Source: Norana najaformis (lineage: Eukaryota; Annelida; Clitellata; Crassiclitellata; Hormogastridae). Taken from it: a DNA stretch of 64,000 bases. Below, piece after piece: positions 12,438-23,469 of the stretch (its first letter is position 1; each line of letters begins with the position of its first letter). A program made the position numbers and the translations under genes. The notes under the pieces are model-generated. The model did no database searches. It was given only the letters and a program-made list of their open reading frames with translations, and was not told where the DNA came from. The stretch is from positions 48,686,530-48,750,529 of the forward strand of contig OZ029914.1 of assembly GCA_964023275.1 (NCBI GenBank). The letters are read 5' to 3'.

Positions 12438-12609
12438 CGATATGCAGGACATTAATGAAGCCGATCACAGCTATTAGAAGTCATCATATGTTGAAGTTTG
12501 TCACAGCTCCGTGTAAACAGGATGCAAACGATGTTTAGCGGTGGTTTATTGTTCTCATAAACCACTTACACAAGCATGGCCTATTTATCATTTTGCAGTA
12601 TTATCTAAA

Positions 12610-12658
12610 ATGTCAGGTAGACTGTTACTGTTATTCGCAAGTTCACTGATCTACAATG
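12610..12658 (+). CDS. Gene B exon 1: signal peptide
   Basis: Sixteen codons plus one base, same length and phase as gene A exon 1. The donor is GTTCGT, less typical than GTTAGT in A. Confidence 0.75.
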
Positions 12659-13041
12659 GTTCGTACAATGTCAAGTTTCAAATAGACTGCCGAAAGTTGT
12701 TCTTACTAATTAATATCTATATTAGCATGGCTGTTATAATTGAAATCGACAGCTAACCCTAAATAGCGTACCCAAGCACAATCAGAATGATTAATCTATA
12801 ATCGCTTAAAAGGTGACCTAACTGTTTTCTAAGGAATTTCGATTCACTAAGATTCACCATTAACACCATTATGCACGCTTAGTTTTAGTTTTCTGTGTTT
12901 ATAATATTTGCTACAGTAATATTTTTTTATTTTGGACCATTAAACTAATTTTAATTTTATCCGAATAACTCAAAGAAAACAGAGATAGATATGAAAGACA
13001 GAGAGACATACAGAGAGAGGGAGACAGAGACATAGACAATA

Positions 13042-13081
<40 letters not shown>

Positions 13082-16000
13082 CAGAGAGAGCAAGACAGAG
13101 AAGGAGCCAACAGGTACAGTCATACAGACATACAGGCAGTCATGCAGGTAGATAGTTAGACAAAGTAAGAGACGGACTACCAAAGAAACAATCAGACAGA
13201 GACAACCACAGACCGTGAGCATGTGTGTGTGTGTATGTGCATAAATACGCGACCACATAAATGTTTACTCAAGGGGACACAATATGAAAACTGGATCACG
13301 TCTTCACGGCACGATGTGGACTATAAAGTTCTGATGTGATTTCCATAAAGAGGCAAATGCCCTATCTTGCCCCTATGTGCAGGCGCCCGTTGACATATCA
13401 TCTGATGCTGTACTTTTAAACAGGTCTAACTTGGAAAACGGCTTTTAGTGCTTTTACGGAATCCCCAAAAGATACAGTCGCAATTCTCCACTTCAAAGCA
13501 GCACTGAAATGCAGCACAGATCTTCCTATCCCAATAGACTGGTACTTCTACCCAGCAACTGCACCGAACGAAAAACGCGAAATCTATCTCAACGAAGTCA
13601 TGACCCTGAACGTCACTCACAAGTATAAGGTCGATACCTCAGTCAAAGGAACATTTGAGCTCATCATGGAGTCGGTGGAGTGGTCACACGCCGGAACCTA
13701 CCTCTGTTACGATGATGCAGGCATTGGAGTGAATGCCTCTGCCAAACTCATTGTTCTTGGTAAATTATTCAAATACTTCTACCCGATGTAGATATTACCT
13801 CAGGATTTAAAATTGCGCCTTAGAATGTGGTGTCTAGATCGCCTAAATTTCGTTAAGTTCTGGTTGAGAGAAAGATCCTCGGAAGGCGACAACATTAAAA
13901 CCCAGAGCAACTGAGAAGCGCTGGAAAAGCTGGCATGTTTTATTAAGTAATTACAAAGTTTAATCATGACAAATAAGACATGTTTTGTCACATTGTAATC
14001 CTTTGTATAGGTCAATTGGGTTGTAAAAGAGTTCAATAGACTTGTGCACACTTCGCTTTAAATCGTTAGGAATTATTGTACAGTTCTGATGTTTTTTCGT
14101 GGTTTTCTACCGCTAACGTGAAATAAAATTTCATGTTAGATCGTATAGGTTAGAAACTGATTGGTTAACTGAATCATTGTTACAATGCGCAGACCCAAAC
14201 CCAAGATCGAACATTGGATATTCGGAGGTCGATGGATTTCCTTTTCCATGTTCAAGTCTGGACTTTCAATTCAGTTACTTAGGCAGTCAGACACCTTTTC
14301 TTCTATTGGAAACGGGAACGAAGTTGCAGATCCATAACACGACGAAGTCCGTTGGTCCCAGGTCCACAGAAGGAAGACCCTTCAATGCCAAGACCATCAA
14401 TCTCATAATGGATCTCTGTGAACGACGGAATAGCAGTAACTACTACAGGATCTGTGCCTGGAGTAAGTTGATAATTATGATTATTCCATGAGATTTTACC
14501 TTAAATTACAGCAAGTTTGTTATATAGCTACTGCAAGGTATTGCAATATTAACTGTACTTTATATATTTTTATAGCGCTACTATCTAGCGACTGGAATCA
14601 CTTGATGATGCAGTGACCTGTGCGTGAAGGACTTGTTCGAACCCTGACCCGCTGTGATCTCCCATTGTTTAAATACGCTATATAAATGTTCATCTACACG
14701 CATGTACATACATACATACTCACATACATTCATAGATAAACACATACGTATACATACTTACATGCATACATGCAAGCAGACATACCAAGACGTGCATAGG
14801 CTGCATACGTAGTGCATACACATTTTCAACTTCTAGAGACAGTCCAGAATCCTGAGACGATCGAAGATGAATTGGCGACTCACACAATTTCTCTCCAGAA
14901 GTCGACTACAATCGTTGCACTGCAGTGCCAAAGTCACTCTGCTGTTGCTGCTCTTCGTCCAGTGATCTGTGAAGCGGAACAGCATTCAAGCGTTTCAACA
15001 TGGCACCCGACACTGATTATTGGTAAGCTCGAGCTACTATTCTCCTATAGGTTGTTAATTTGATTTCTGTCCCTTAATTCAGACGATTACTATCATGAAC
15101 TTTTCGTAATCATTGTCTTAAACTCGCAAATTTATAAAGTGCTACTACACACTTAAGTGCTGAACACCAGCTTGTTCACGAATGCTGCGTCAAATCAGAG
15201 GGATTTTTCCGAAATACCGCTTGAAGAACAAGATTCGGTGGGATTAGAGAGGGAAGGATGTTTTTACCGTTTTTATCATGCCTACGGTCACAATTCTCAA
15301 AGATGGTGTCTTAGATAGGAGATAATACCGAAAAATAATAGTAAGAATAAGAATGAGAACAAGAACAAGAAGAAAAATAACAGCCTATGTAAAACCGAAA
15401 GAATAGTGAAGAACCCTTGACAGCGAATCACACATAATTGTTGGGCAAAATTATTTGAACCAGTTAAAACAGTGTATATGCATGTATATGTTTTTCTATA
15501 GAAGGCGTTGGGAAGCCCTGTTGCCTTGACCAAGGGCTAGGGCACAAGGACAACAGAAAGATCATGATCTCACTCGAGAATCTGGTGGCCTTGGGTGCTT
15601 TTGCCTGTCCACTTCTTAAAAATTAAAAATATAATATGCCTAATTAAGTTCGGATTGACTAAAAGGGTTGGACGCCTGCAGCTGGGAAAGAATAGACAGA
15701 AGTCTGGAAAGTCATCCAGCAAAGCCTGAGAAAGCAAATGGTTCAACAGAAGTTGTGAAGGTGTGGCTTAATAATAGTAAGAGAACAAAAGATCATCAAA
15801 CATGGTGACGATAAAAATGAAAAGTTGAAGAAATCCTGATGAATTAAAAAGGTCGTTATGAGTTAAGTAGGCTATACGACCCTGCATACTATAGGCCTTA
15901 CTCGGCACACTACCCTCTTCCTCTGAAAAGCGTGGTTACATTTTGGCCTCGACTTGCCACATTCTCGATGATTTTATAGTGAGAATTTTACCCTTTTACC

Positions 16001-17583
16001 CGATTGATCAATCTAATTTAAGACTTACAGAAGTGTGACACTTAGACAATAGGCGGTCAACGCATAAAAATTCGCAAAGAAAATATAGGGCCAACAGAGG
16101 AGTGAAGCGACCCAAATCTAGCCTCAAGTTTTTCCAGAGCTACTTGCAGCAGTTCCAAGCATTTCAAATTAACAAATTAACACTGCCAACGCTCGTTTTA
16201 ACTGCCACTTCATATTGATTTGCCTTTTAAAAAGTCTATAAATAAGTATGCAATGCAAGTAATAACGAGCCCTTGTTATTGAGTGTTCAGAGGGTTGCAA
16301 TAATAACACAAAACAAGGATGTACACCCACGACACAGGGTCATGAAAATCGGAGGTTAATGCTACTTCAATTATGCACCATCAACTATGAAATGGCTTTC
16401 GGTTTCGTTACACAATAGCTAGCCAAATAGCCAAAACACGATTTTCACTACATATGTTGCAAGACTGCAGTAATGGATGATAGACGGTTAATCATCAATG
16501 GGTTAGTAATGCCCTAATAATGTTGTCACGAACTTATATGACATTGGATGGTCATGTTTAAGCGAGTTTGTTTTCTTGGAACTTGTATTAATTTGGGGGA
16601 TTTTGTGAACTGTTCACGATCCTGTATTTTCATACATGCATGTTTTATGTACAGTATAGACCTTTAACAGTCTCCGTAATTGCATTCAACGAAAGTGTCC
16701 GTCTGATTAATTACACACGAGGGAGATTTTCAGTAATTATTGAAGGTTCAGAACTGTTGTAGGTCTATTCATTAATTTGGCCGTCCATGGGCAAAGAATC
16801 CGGTTTAAAATCTCTGGTTTAAAATTATGGTTTCTCTGACTTGTCGGATTTCGACCAGGTTGCTCTAACGGATTGTGATTTTGACTACCTTTTAACTTTA
16901 AGCGACCATCGATTGATTCTTTATTCTTATTATAACTGCACTATAAAAGACAGTAGATTGTTTGAAATTAGATATAAATGTATATTCGCATGAGTTTTAT
17001 ATTTACCTCTGATTCAAGTTTGACGTCTGGTACGTTCATCCCCTGAAAGCGAGAATATACAACTCTGCATAGGTCTTACTTGGCACACTGTCCTCTTCCT
17101 CTGAAAAGCATGCCAAAGCATTTGGACTCGAATTGCCACATTCTCGATGATTTTTAGTGAGAATTTTACCCTCTTACAAGATCAGTCTAACATGCGACTC
17201 ACATGAGTATGATACTTAGACAACTAGTGCATAAAAATCAGCAAATAAAATATAAGGCTAACAGAGGAGTAAAGCGACCGAAATCTAGCCTAAAGTTTTT
17301 GCAGGCATACTTGAACCGTTCCAAGCATTGCGAATTAGCACTGCCAACACTCGTTTTAACTGCGGCTTCATATTGATTAGCCTCAACAGGATCCATTCAT
17401 GAGGCCAAAATTGCTCACGGTTTCAAAAAAAGTATGAAATTCTGCCTATTATGTAGCTCTTAGCACTTACGCTGACAAATGACACTGTGAAGTACCATAG
17501 AAGGAGTTCGCTACTGACGATGCTATATAAATCGTCATAATTTAGTCTCTTTTCTTCTTCTTCTCTCTTCTCTTCTCTTCTCC

Positions 17584-17654
<71 letters not shown>

Positions 17655-19030
17655 TATGATTATCAGGTTCGAACATGGAAGAAAATTATTGCATGTATAT
17701 CTATTGTTTCGATATAAGTTCATATCTGTTGTATTTATATTTATATTTCTTTTACTGGAGCTCATAGTTTACTCATCTTATGATAATTTAAAAAAATATA
17801 TATTTCTTGGTGTTTCACTTTTTGTTTTCAATAGCTGCCGTTCTGTTGACAATCATCGTTTTGCTCATCCTGTACATCGGCTTCCTCAGAAGAAACGGTA
17901 GCAGTAATTTGTTGATATATTTCTCTTATCACTGGCAAAGTTATAAGCCTACTATATTTACAAATATTCTCAGTTGCGCACTGCTTCCTTTAATTAGAGT
18001 AATGCGCCAGGCTAAACGATTGTGTCTTGGACTCGCTGATCGAGACCATATCACACCTGCTCGTTGTTCCCTACACTGGCTTCCTGTATCTGAGCGTATC
18101 CGCTTCAAGCTGGCAATCCTCATGTACAAAGCATGTGCATATTTTCTTCCGTTCTACTTATCATCCATGGTTACATCCTGTAGCTCAGTTACAGGCTGCT
18201 TCTGTCTTCGATCAGCATCTTTGGAAAGCATGTTTTCCATGTACAAGTCTAGTCTTTGGGCGGCGTTCATTCACAGTTGCTGTTTCCTCCACCTAGAATT
18301 CTCTACCTCCTCATATCTGCTACTCCTAACGCGACCACCTTTCGCTCCGAACTCAAAATTTACCTCTCCCGGCCTGACTGTGGCTCTTATTGTCTCCTGT
18401 TCCGCGGCTTAAATGTGCAGTTCTGAAATTAGTACACAGGACCTTATCAAATTATATTGCATTGTATTGTATTGAATTGCTACAGAATTCTTCAGAAGTA
18501 TGTCCCGAGGTAGAAAGATCATTTGGATGAGGGGCAAAACAAACACAGAAATCCAGCCACAGGCTACTTTAAACTATTTATTGTCTACGAGCATTCGAAA
18601 CTTATTAAAATATCCCTTTACAAGAGTGATAAAGTTTAATAGGTTTATTTTTGGTACACGTACAGGTGTGAAGACAGCTGGTATCACGACTGCCCCTGTA
18701 GATGTTAACACAAGCGGAACTGTGACCATAACTGAATTCCATCCGGAGCCGTCATACGTGAACATCACGAATGATGATCGACCTTTAGCTCCAGTATTCT
18801 CTGAAGGCACACCAACATCAGCCATTAGTCCCAGAGGCCAATTGAATCCCATATATGTAGATATGAGAAGACAGAGGAACAACAAAGTCGGATCAATGCA
18901 GATCAGTTCATCGCGCAGAACTCTGAGCAGTCAAGACGATCACAGGCCTTCTGTAGATCGAACTGCATTGAGCAATTTGAATCCAAGAGGCGATTTACGT
19001 AGCCATAACTACTTAGAAGTCATTCCTTAG
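12610..19030 (+). CDS. Gene B: type I Ig-superfamily receptor, paralog of A
   Basis: Joined exons 12610-12658, 13424-13759, 14193-14462, 14837-15022, 17835-17903 and 18666-19030 give 424 codons plus stop, all introns phase 1. The architecture is as in gene A: signal peptide M-S-G-R-L-L-L-L-F-A-S-S-L, V-like domain (Cys46, Trp56, Cys111), second Ig-like domain, stalk, 22-residue membrane helix, 121-residue tail with YVNI, NPIYVDM and YLEV. It gains an N-V-T glycosylation site in the V domain. Exon 1 uses the weaker donor GTTCGT. Frame, splice sites and tyrosine motifs are all preserved, so both copies look functional. The offset between A and B is about 8.98 kb, head to tail, which fits unequal crossing over. 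Partner and ligand are unknown. Confidence 0.85.
13040..13100 (+). repeat. (GA)n microsatellite in gene B intron 1
   Basis: A run of GAGAGA with ACAG variants, followed by GACA-type repeats. The same kind of array lies at 3984-4145 in gene A intron 1, so it was present before the duplication. Confidence 0.8.
13424..13759 (+). CDS. Gene B exon 2: V-like Ig domain
   Basis: 336 bp as in A, acceptor TTTTAAACAG, donor GTAAAT. Ig landmarks: A-L-K-C, I-D-W-Y, H-A-G-T-Y-L-C-Y. Roughly 19 of 111 residues differ from A, 11 of them in the first 40 positions and many altering charge. Confidence 0.85.
14193..14462 (+). CDS. Gene B exon 3: second Ig-like domain
   Basis: 270 bp, phase 1 to 1, donor GTAAGT. 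It has the F-P-F-P-C and Y-Y-R-I-C-A-W cysteines as in A. About 10 differences from A over 90 residues. Confidence 0.75.
14837..15022 (+). CDS. Gene B exon 4: extracellular stalk
   Basis: 186 bp, acceptor CTTCTAG, donor GTAAGC. It has the same two close cysteines as in A. Its end (W-H-P-T-L-I-I) is less hydrophobic than in A, and the membrane helix gains two alanines from exon 5 instead. Confidence 0.7.
17579..17652 (+). repeat. (CTGT)n microsatellite in gene B intron 4
   Basis: About 17 perfect CTGT units in tandem, about 180 bp upstream of the transmembrane exon. Gene A has only a short interrupted version near 7925-7985. Confidence 0.95.
17835..17903 (+). CDS. Gene B exon 5: transmembrane segment
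   Basis: Acceptor TTTTCAATAG, donor GTAATT, 69 bp. It encodes A-A-V-L-L-T-I-I-V-L-L-I-L-Y-I-G-F-L then R-R-N-G-S. It is six bases longer at its 5' end than gene A exon 5. Confidence 0.8.
18000..18410 (+). mobile_element. LINE 3' fragment in gene B intron 5
   Basis: Contains D-H-I-T-P-A-R-C-S-L-H-W-L-P-V and R-I-R-F-K-L, the well-known C-terminal signature of L2/CR1-type LINE proteins, then a frame change. It is homologous to 9440-9720 in gene A, at the same intron position. Confidence 0.75.
18666..19030 (+). CDS. Gene B exon 6: cytoplasmic tail
   Basis: 365 bp, same length as in A, TAG stop. It keeps P-S-Y-V-N-I, N-P-I-Y-V-D-M and N-Y-L-E-V. The acceptor is ACGTACAG. Confidence 0.85.
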
Positions 19031-19323
19031 CAAGTTCTGAAAACACAAAGAATATATATGGTATATACAGGAGCCATCTGAGTGAGTGGGTGAAAATGTA
19101 GGCAAGTGAGTGAGCGATTGAGTGACTGAGTGACAGAGCGAGTTTATATTATTTTTGGCAAGAGTAATCTGTACGTTGAATTTCTTTACAAAAATCGGGG
19201 AACTATATATTATAATCAACAGAAACTAGAAAGTTAACATTACAAAGGCAAATGAATGACTACGTGTAGATCTGTTTAATGATGACTTATTCTTTAAGAC
19301 AAGTGTATTTGTCTGGAACAGAG

Positions 19324-19768
19324 CATGGGCGTCGGAATGGCCTTAAAAGTGATACGTTTCAGTCTTCTTCTGCGGAGAAAGAAAGTCTCTCCAAGTGACG
19401 ATTTGAGATGCCGCAAATTAGAAATTGGAACTGTAATTCGACCGACGTGTACGAAACAATAGAAAATTAGAGTAAAATGTAAATGTAAATGTATAGGTTT
19501 TATATATCGACCGTATGGTCTCGACCCTGCTTCTTTTGCAATGAATTTATCGGGTGAGATCCTTCACGAGTATTGCAATAGACGTTTTACTGTCAGAAGA
19601 ATGAAGCTTGCATGGCTTTGCTCGTGTTATGCCTCGTTTAGTCAAGTTTTAGGCCTACTCCGAAAATGTATAACAAGTTGGACTGAAGAGTGGGACTGTA
19701 ATAACCTATTCTTTTCGCCCTACTTCTCAAACTGGGACTGCTTACGGATCTAGGTTCCGACGCCCACG
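19324..19768. mobile_element. TIR element (MITE) in gene B 3' flank, with nested insertion
   Basis: Same 14-bp inverted ends as the gene A copy (one change on the right), flanked by perfect GGAACAGA duplications (19315-19322 and 19768-19775). It is longer than the A copy because a 93-bp repeat is inserted at 19475-19567. Confidence 0.75.
19475..19567 (-). mobile_element. Short interspersed insertion unique to the gene B side
   Basis: 93 bp bounded by GAGTA on both sides (19470-19474, 19568-19572). The gene A side has the uninterrupted site with a single GAGTA. On the minus strand it ends in repeated ACATTT words, like a retroposon tail. Relatives lie at 19942-20035 (opposite orientation), about 20148-20197, 33690-33845 and about 2585-2645. 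Confidence 0.75.
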
Positions 19769-19879
19769 GAACAGACTGCATGCTATAGAGAACAAATAGT
19801 TATAAAGATACGATCCTAAACTCAGTCTACAGGCTACGAAGATAGTCTTGCGTGCAAAAAAATCAATTTTAAATAAAAC

Positions 19880-22050
19880 TGATATGAAACGAAGGCAATC
19901 GTGCACTAACAACTTGGCGTGGCGCCCACTTAAACGGGCAGCGGTGATGAAGGATCTCACCCGATAAATTCATCGAAAATGAGCAGGGTCGAGACCATGC
20001 GGTCGCTATAGAAAACCGTGTACATTTACATTTGTCAACAACTATTACATAATTCCGACCTTTGCCGTCCTACGAGTTAGTTACGATAGCGCGGACGTTT
20101 ACGTGAAACACAGTTTTGTTACATGTAGGCCTACTGTAAAGCCTATAGCGACCGTATGGCCTCGACCCTGGCCATTTTTCAATGAATTAATCGGGTTAAG
20201 TAGTCCGTACTAATTGGCTAGCCTCCCTTATCGTCCGTTCATTCACCAGTGGATTTTTTACTTTCCCAAACTCCGTTGCGTATAGCGAACCACTCCTTTT
20301 CTTTAGCAAAAATTCTAACTTAGGTCCAGAACTAATCCAACTAATTCATCTTGCACTCGATCAACGGACACTGAGCGGTTAGCGGAACCGAATTAGCGTG
20401 CCAAACAAGGGCCTAGGTCTGTAACGGACAGTGGAATGATTAATCAATAGCACATGCAGGGCACAAAGGCATGAATGGCACGTAGCGTACGGGCTCTCAA
20501 CGTCCGCACATCGGTGGGGGGGAAGGCTACTGTGTGCACCATTAGGGCCTACCCAACAATCAGGCGTGACTTCTTTATGTACATACTAGTGTACTAAACT
20601 CACTTTGGTAAAGCCAAAGATATAGGCCTACCTATCAAGGTTGTACACAGGGTTCCCCGAAATTTCGTCAAAACAAGAAAGAGCAATTCCTTGAGCTACC
20701 GGAGAGATAGCCATGAGCTTGAACTGTTAAGAATTTTGTTTTGCTTAGCCTTGCATGTCGCAGCGGTTGCGCTTTTTCTGACGTCCGTTTTAGAGGACAG
20801 TCTATTGTTAGTTTGTTACCTCCCCAGTGGGTCCTACTCTCCGCCAGGAACCGCAGGGGTGTTGGAAGACAAACCTGCTAATCTGTCAACTCTCTCAAGT
20901 TTTACGAAAATTTTATGTTGGATTTTGCACTACGTCTTTCAGCATATATTTTCATCATTATTTGGTGTGACAGTAAAAGAAAAAATAAATAAAGTCGGAA
21001 TAAAGCATAATTTACACACAATAACAATTCTTCCCCAACAGTTTCTATGTAAACATTTCGTTTTTTTTCCATCGAACAGACCAGAAGTCATTGCGCCTAT
21101 ACCAGAATGCATCACCCGACCTCACTACTAGTTTTGCGACAGTGACCATCTCTCTCCCGACATCTTTGATCTCTTCTTGAATCTTTGGAGGAAATTGGGG
21201 CTGTTAGCGAAGCGGCGAATTTCAATACCATTAAAGCATTAGTGAACTTTGATTTTTCGCCTCAGTTCTCTATATAATTTATGAATTTCAACATATATGT
21301 TTTGTCCGACATCTTTTGTTTCCAAAACAATTGAAGATTTTCTGGCTTAGACGAATTTTCAGGTGTAGAAATTTTGTTTTGACTTGTGCTTTCGTTGGGC
21401 GCTGTAGAAATCTTGGGATTACGATTACGATTTCATGGCTTAGTGTACAATAATATGCTATAGCCCGCTTTATTGGAATCTAGAAGACAAGTTGAAATTC
21501 TTAAGGCCCAGTTACTCTTCTGTGCGAAATGCTTTACTGTATATTTTCCTAGACTTCAATCGATGGGCGACCATCTCAATGGCACGCAGCGCAAGCCTCT
21601 CAACGCCCGCACATGGGTGGGTTAAGACTATTGTGTGGACCATTGCCTGCAGTGAAATCGTAGGCAAAACCATAATCCACTGGAGAAGCCAGGTCGAATC
21701 CCTATATGTCAGAGATACCAGAAGCGGCATACTTATAATATCGGGGACTGCTCTGTTTTTGGCTATTTTGGGCGTGGCTTTTGGCCTGGCTTTTGCCTAC
21801 TGTGATTGGTTGTAATTACTGCCAAGATGAACCTCTTTGAGCTAAATACTATTTGCAAAGATCAGTTAAGCATTATTCAGTATTTACAAAGCCAAACTGA
21901 CCCTGACTTTAACCCTAACTCTTATTTAACAGCAGGCATTAGAATTCATTTTATCTACGTCAGTCGTTGATGGGTCACTCACAGAAGCCATGCCAATAAT
22001 TAATTTCACTAACGCTGAAAAGCAATGACCAAAACAGAGCGGTGCCCCAT
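19880..22050. other. Repeat-rich intergenic stretch
   Basis: No gene is supported. The open frames 20691-21131 and 21492-21815 contain hydrophobic runs but no recognisable domain or splice context. It contains a copy of the short repeat (19942-20035), a LINE-tail scrap (21395-21430), one arm of an inverted repeat (20211-20345; partner 22255-22392) and a diverged direct repeat (20465-20555 and 21575-21650). Confidence 0.45.
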
Positions 22051-22076
22051 ACTATAAGTATGCCCCACAGGCTAGG

Positions 22077-22268
22077 CTACAGTGGGTAAGCAAGTTGAAA
22101 CAGATGAGTTTTAAGTTTAGACCTAAACGACTTCACAGAACTGACAGAACAAATAGAACTCGGCAGCGAATTCCAAAGCCGCAGAATAGCAACCGAGAAG
22201 GCCGAGAGCCCAGTACAGTTCAGGTATGGGGCACAGCAAGAGTCACAGTGTCCATTGATCGAGTGCAT
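22077..22268 (-). mobile_element. LINE C-terminal fragment (L2/CR1-like)
   Basis: The minus-strand frame ends A-F-S-V-A-I-L-R-L-W-N-S-L-P-S-S-I then F-R-S-K-L-K-T-H-L-F-Q-L-A, the standard C-terminus of L2/CR1-type LINE proteins. It is a 5'-truncated relic. Confidence 0.75.
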
Positions 22269-22562
22269 TATGGATTAGTTGTGGACCTATGTTAGAATTT
22301 TGCTACAGAAAAGGAGTGGTTCGCTATATGCAACGGAGTTTGGGAAAGTAAACAAATCCAAGGGTGAATAAATGGATAATAAGGGAGGCTAGCCAACTAG
22401 TTAGATAAAGTACCATTACATTAGACCAAACAGGGTAAAAAAGTACTTTCTCAATGAAATTGTAGACTAACTAATAAATCTATCATTTTATAGAATTTAA
22501 GCTAATTCAGACATGTGCATGATAGGAAATTTCACTATCAGAACTTAAAACCAAAACAACAA

Positions 22563-22755
22563 GTAGCTTAACTGGTAGCCGATTGGTTAGAGCGCTTGGC
22601 TTGTAATGTGGAGAGAATGGATTCAAGCCTCGTCTGAGATGGTTACTCTGAAGCAACCTTGACCCAGTCTTTCACTCACAGTTGCTCAGCATCATCTATT
22701 GATGCTTAGTGATTAGATAGTGGCACTTAATAAAGGCAGATATAATAATGTAAAG
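22563..22755 (+). mobile_element. tRNA-derived SINE
   Basis: The head resembles a tRNA: GCCGATTGGTTAGAGCGCTTGG (A-box region), CTTGTAA in the anticodon place (Thr TGT-like) and GGATTCAAGCC (degraded B box). The acceptor stem does not pair. The body follows and ends with a LINE-like tail (GTGGCACTTAATAAAGGCAG then ATAATAATG). It is inactive as a tRNA and best read as a SINE. Confidence 0.6.
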
Positions 22756-23138
22756 GCTCTCTTGGTCTGTGTCAACCCTCACTGGTTTATAGTAGTTTTA
22801 CTGCATCAGTATTTTCAGTGTCCAATTATTTTAATTTTTAGTATTTTCATTGTTTTTCACTGTTTTTAGTATCTTTTTGAAATTATTTTCTGTATGGCAT
22901 GGGTCGTCTTCATCTGCTGTTTCTTCTGGAGTCTAATAGTCATATGTGCCATCTTTTTGCTGTATCATAACTGTACTGTGTGATGTTCCAATAAATCATT
23001 AGATGTCATTTCAGTTAAGTTGAGTAGAAGACGTTTTTTTCACAAACTGGCATTGGTGCAGATTAACAAAACTTTTCCATTGTAATAAATGAGTACAGTT
23101 TGTGAAATGATTGTTTTTTGTTTAGGAACATTGCCAAA

Positions 23139-23187
23139 ATGCTCGTAAAACTGGTCTTTCTGGCAGCTGTGACATCTGTTATCTGCA
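23139..23187 (+). CDS. Orphan signal-peptide exon
   Basis: ATG opens M-L-V-K-L-V-F-L-A-A-V-T-S-V-I-C, a good signal sequence. It ends in phase 1 at a consensus donor GTAAGT. Length (49 bp) and phase equal the first exons of genes A and B. No matching Ig exon is seen before 44242. It could be an alternative first exon of gene C across a transposon-filled 21-kb intron, or a leftover of a lost gene. Confidence 0.5.
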
Positions 23188-23469
23188 GTAAGTGAGTTTT
23201 CTGTCAGAATTTCAAATCTAATGACATGAAACAAGCATGAAAGGGACAAAAAATGTTTCTGTTTATGCTTTTGTTATCTGCAGTGCATGCACTTATGACG
23301 TTTTATTGAGTGAGATAACTATTACTAGGATAAAGCAGGGAAACCCTTTGGAATGCTAATTGGATCGGAAAAGCAAAGGACGCACTTTGCAGTGCAGTAC
23401 TTTTGTGAGGTACTTAGAAAGTGCTATTAATTGTCTTTGTACTTTCATACAGCAGTTACAACAAAATAA

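Noticed and set aside
17581-17652. CRISPR-like array
   Set aside because: Simple tetranucleotide microsatellite without spacers; the genome is clearly animal.
20691-21131. 146-codon frame with hydrophobic start
   Set aside because: No recognised domain, no splice context or conserved partner; hydrophobic stretch not followed by basic stop-transfer.
21492-21815. 107-codon frame ending in a helix-like run
   Set aside because: Overlaps a repeat scrap shared with 20465-20555; no receptor features or acceptor.
22563-22640. Functional tRNA-Thr gene
   Set aside because: The acceptor stem does not pair, the B box is degraded, and a SINE body follows.
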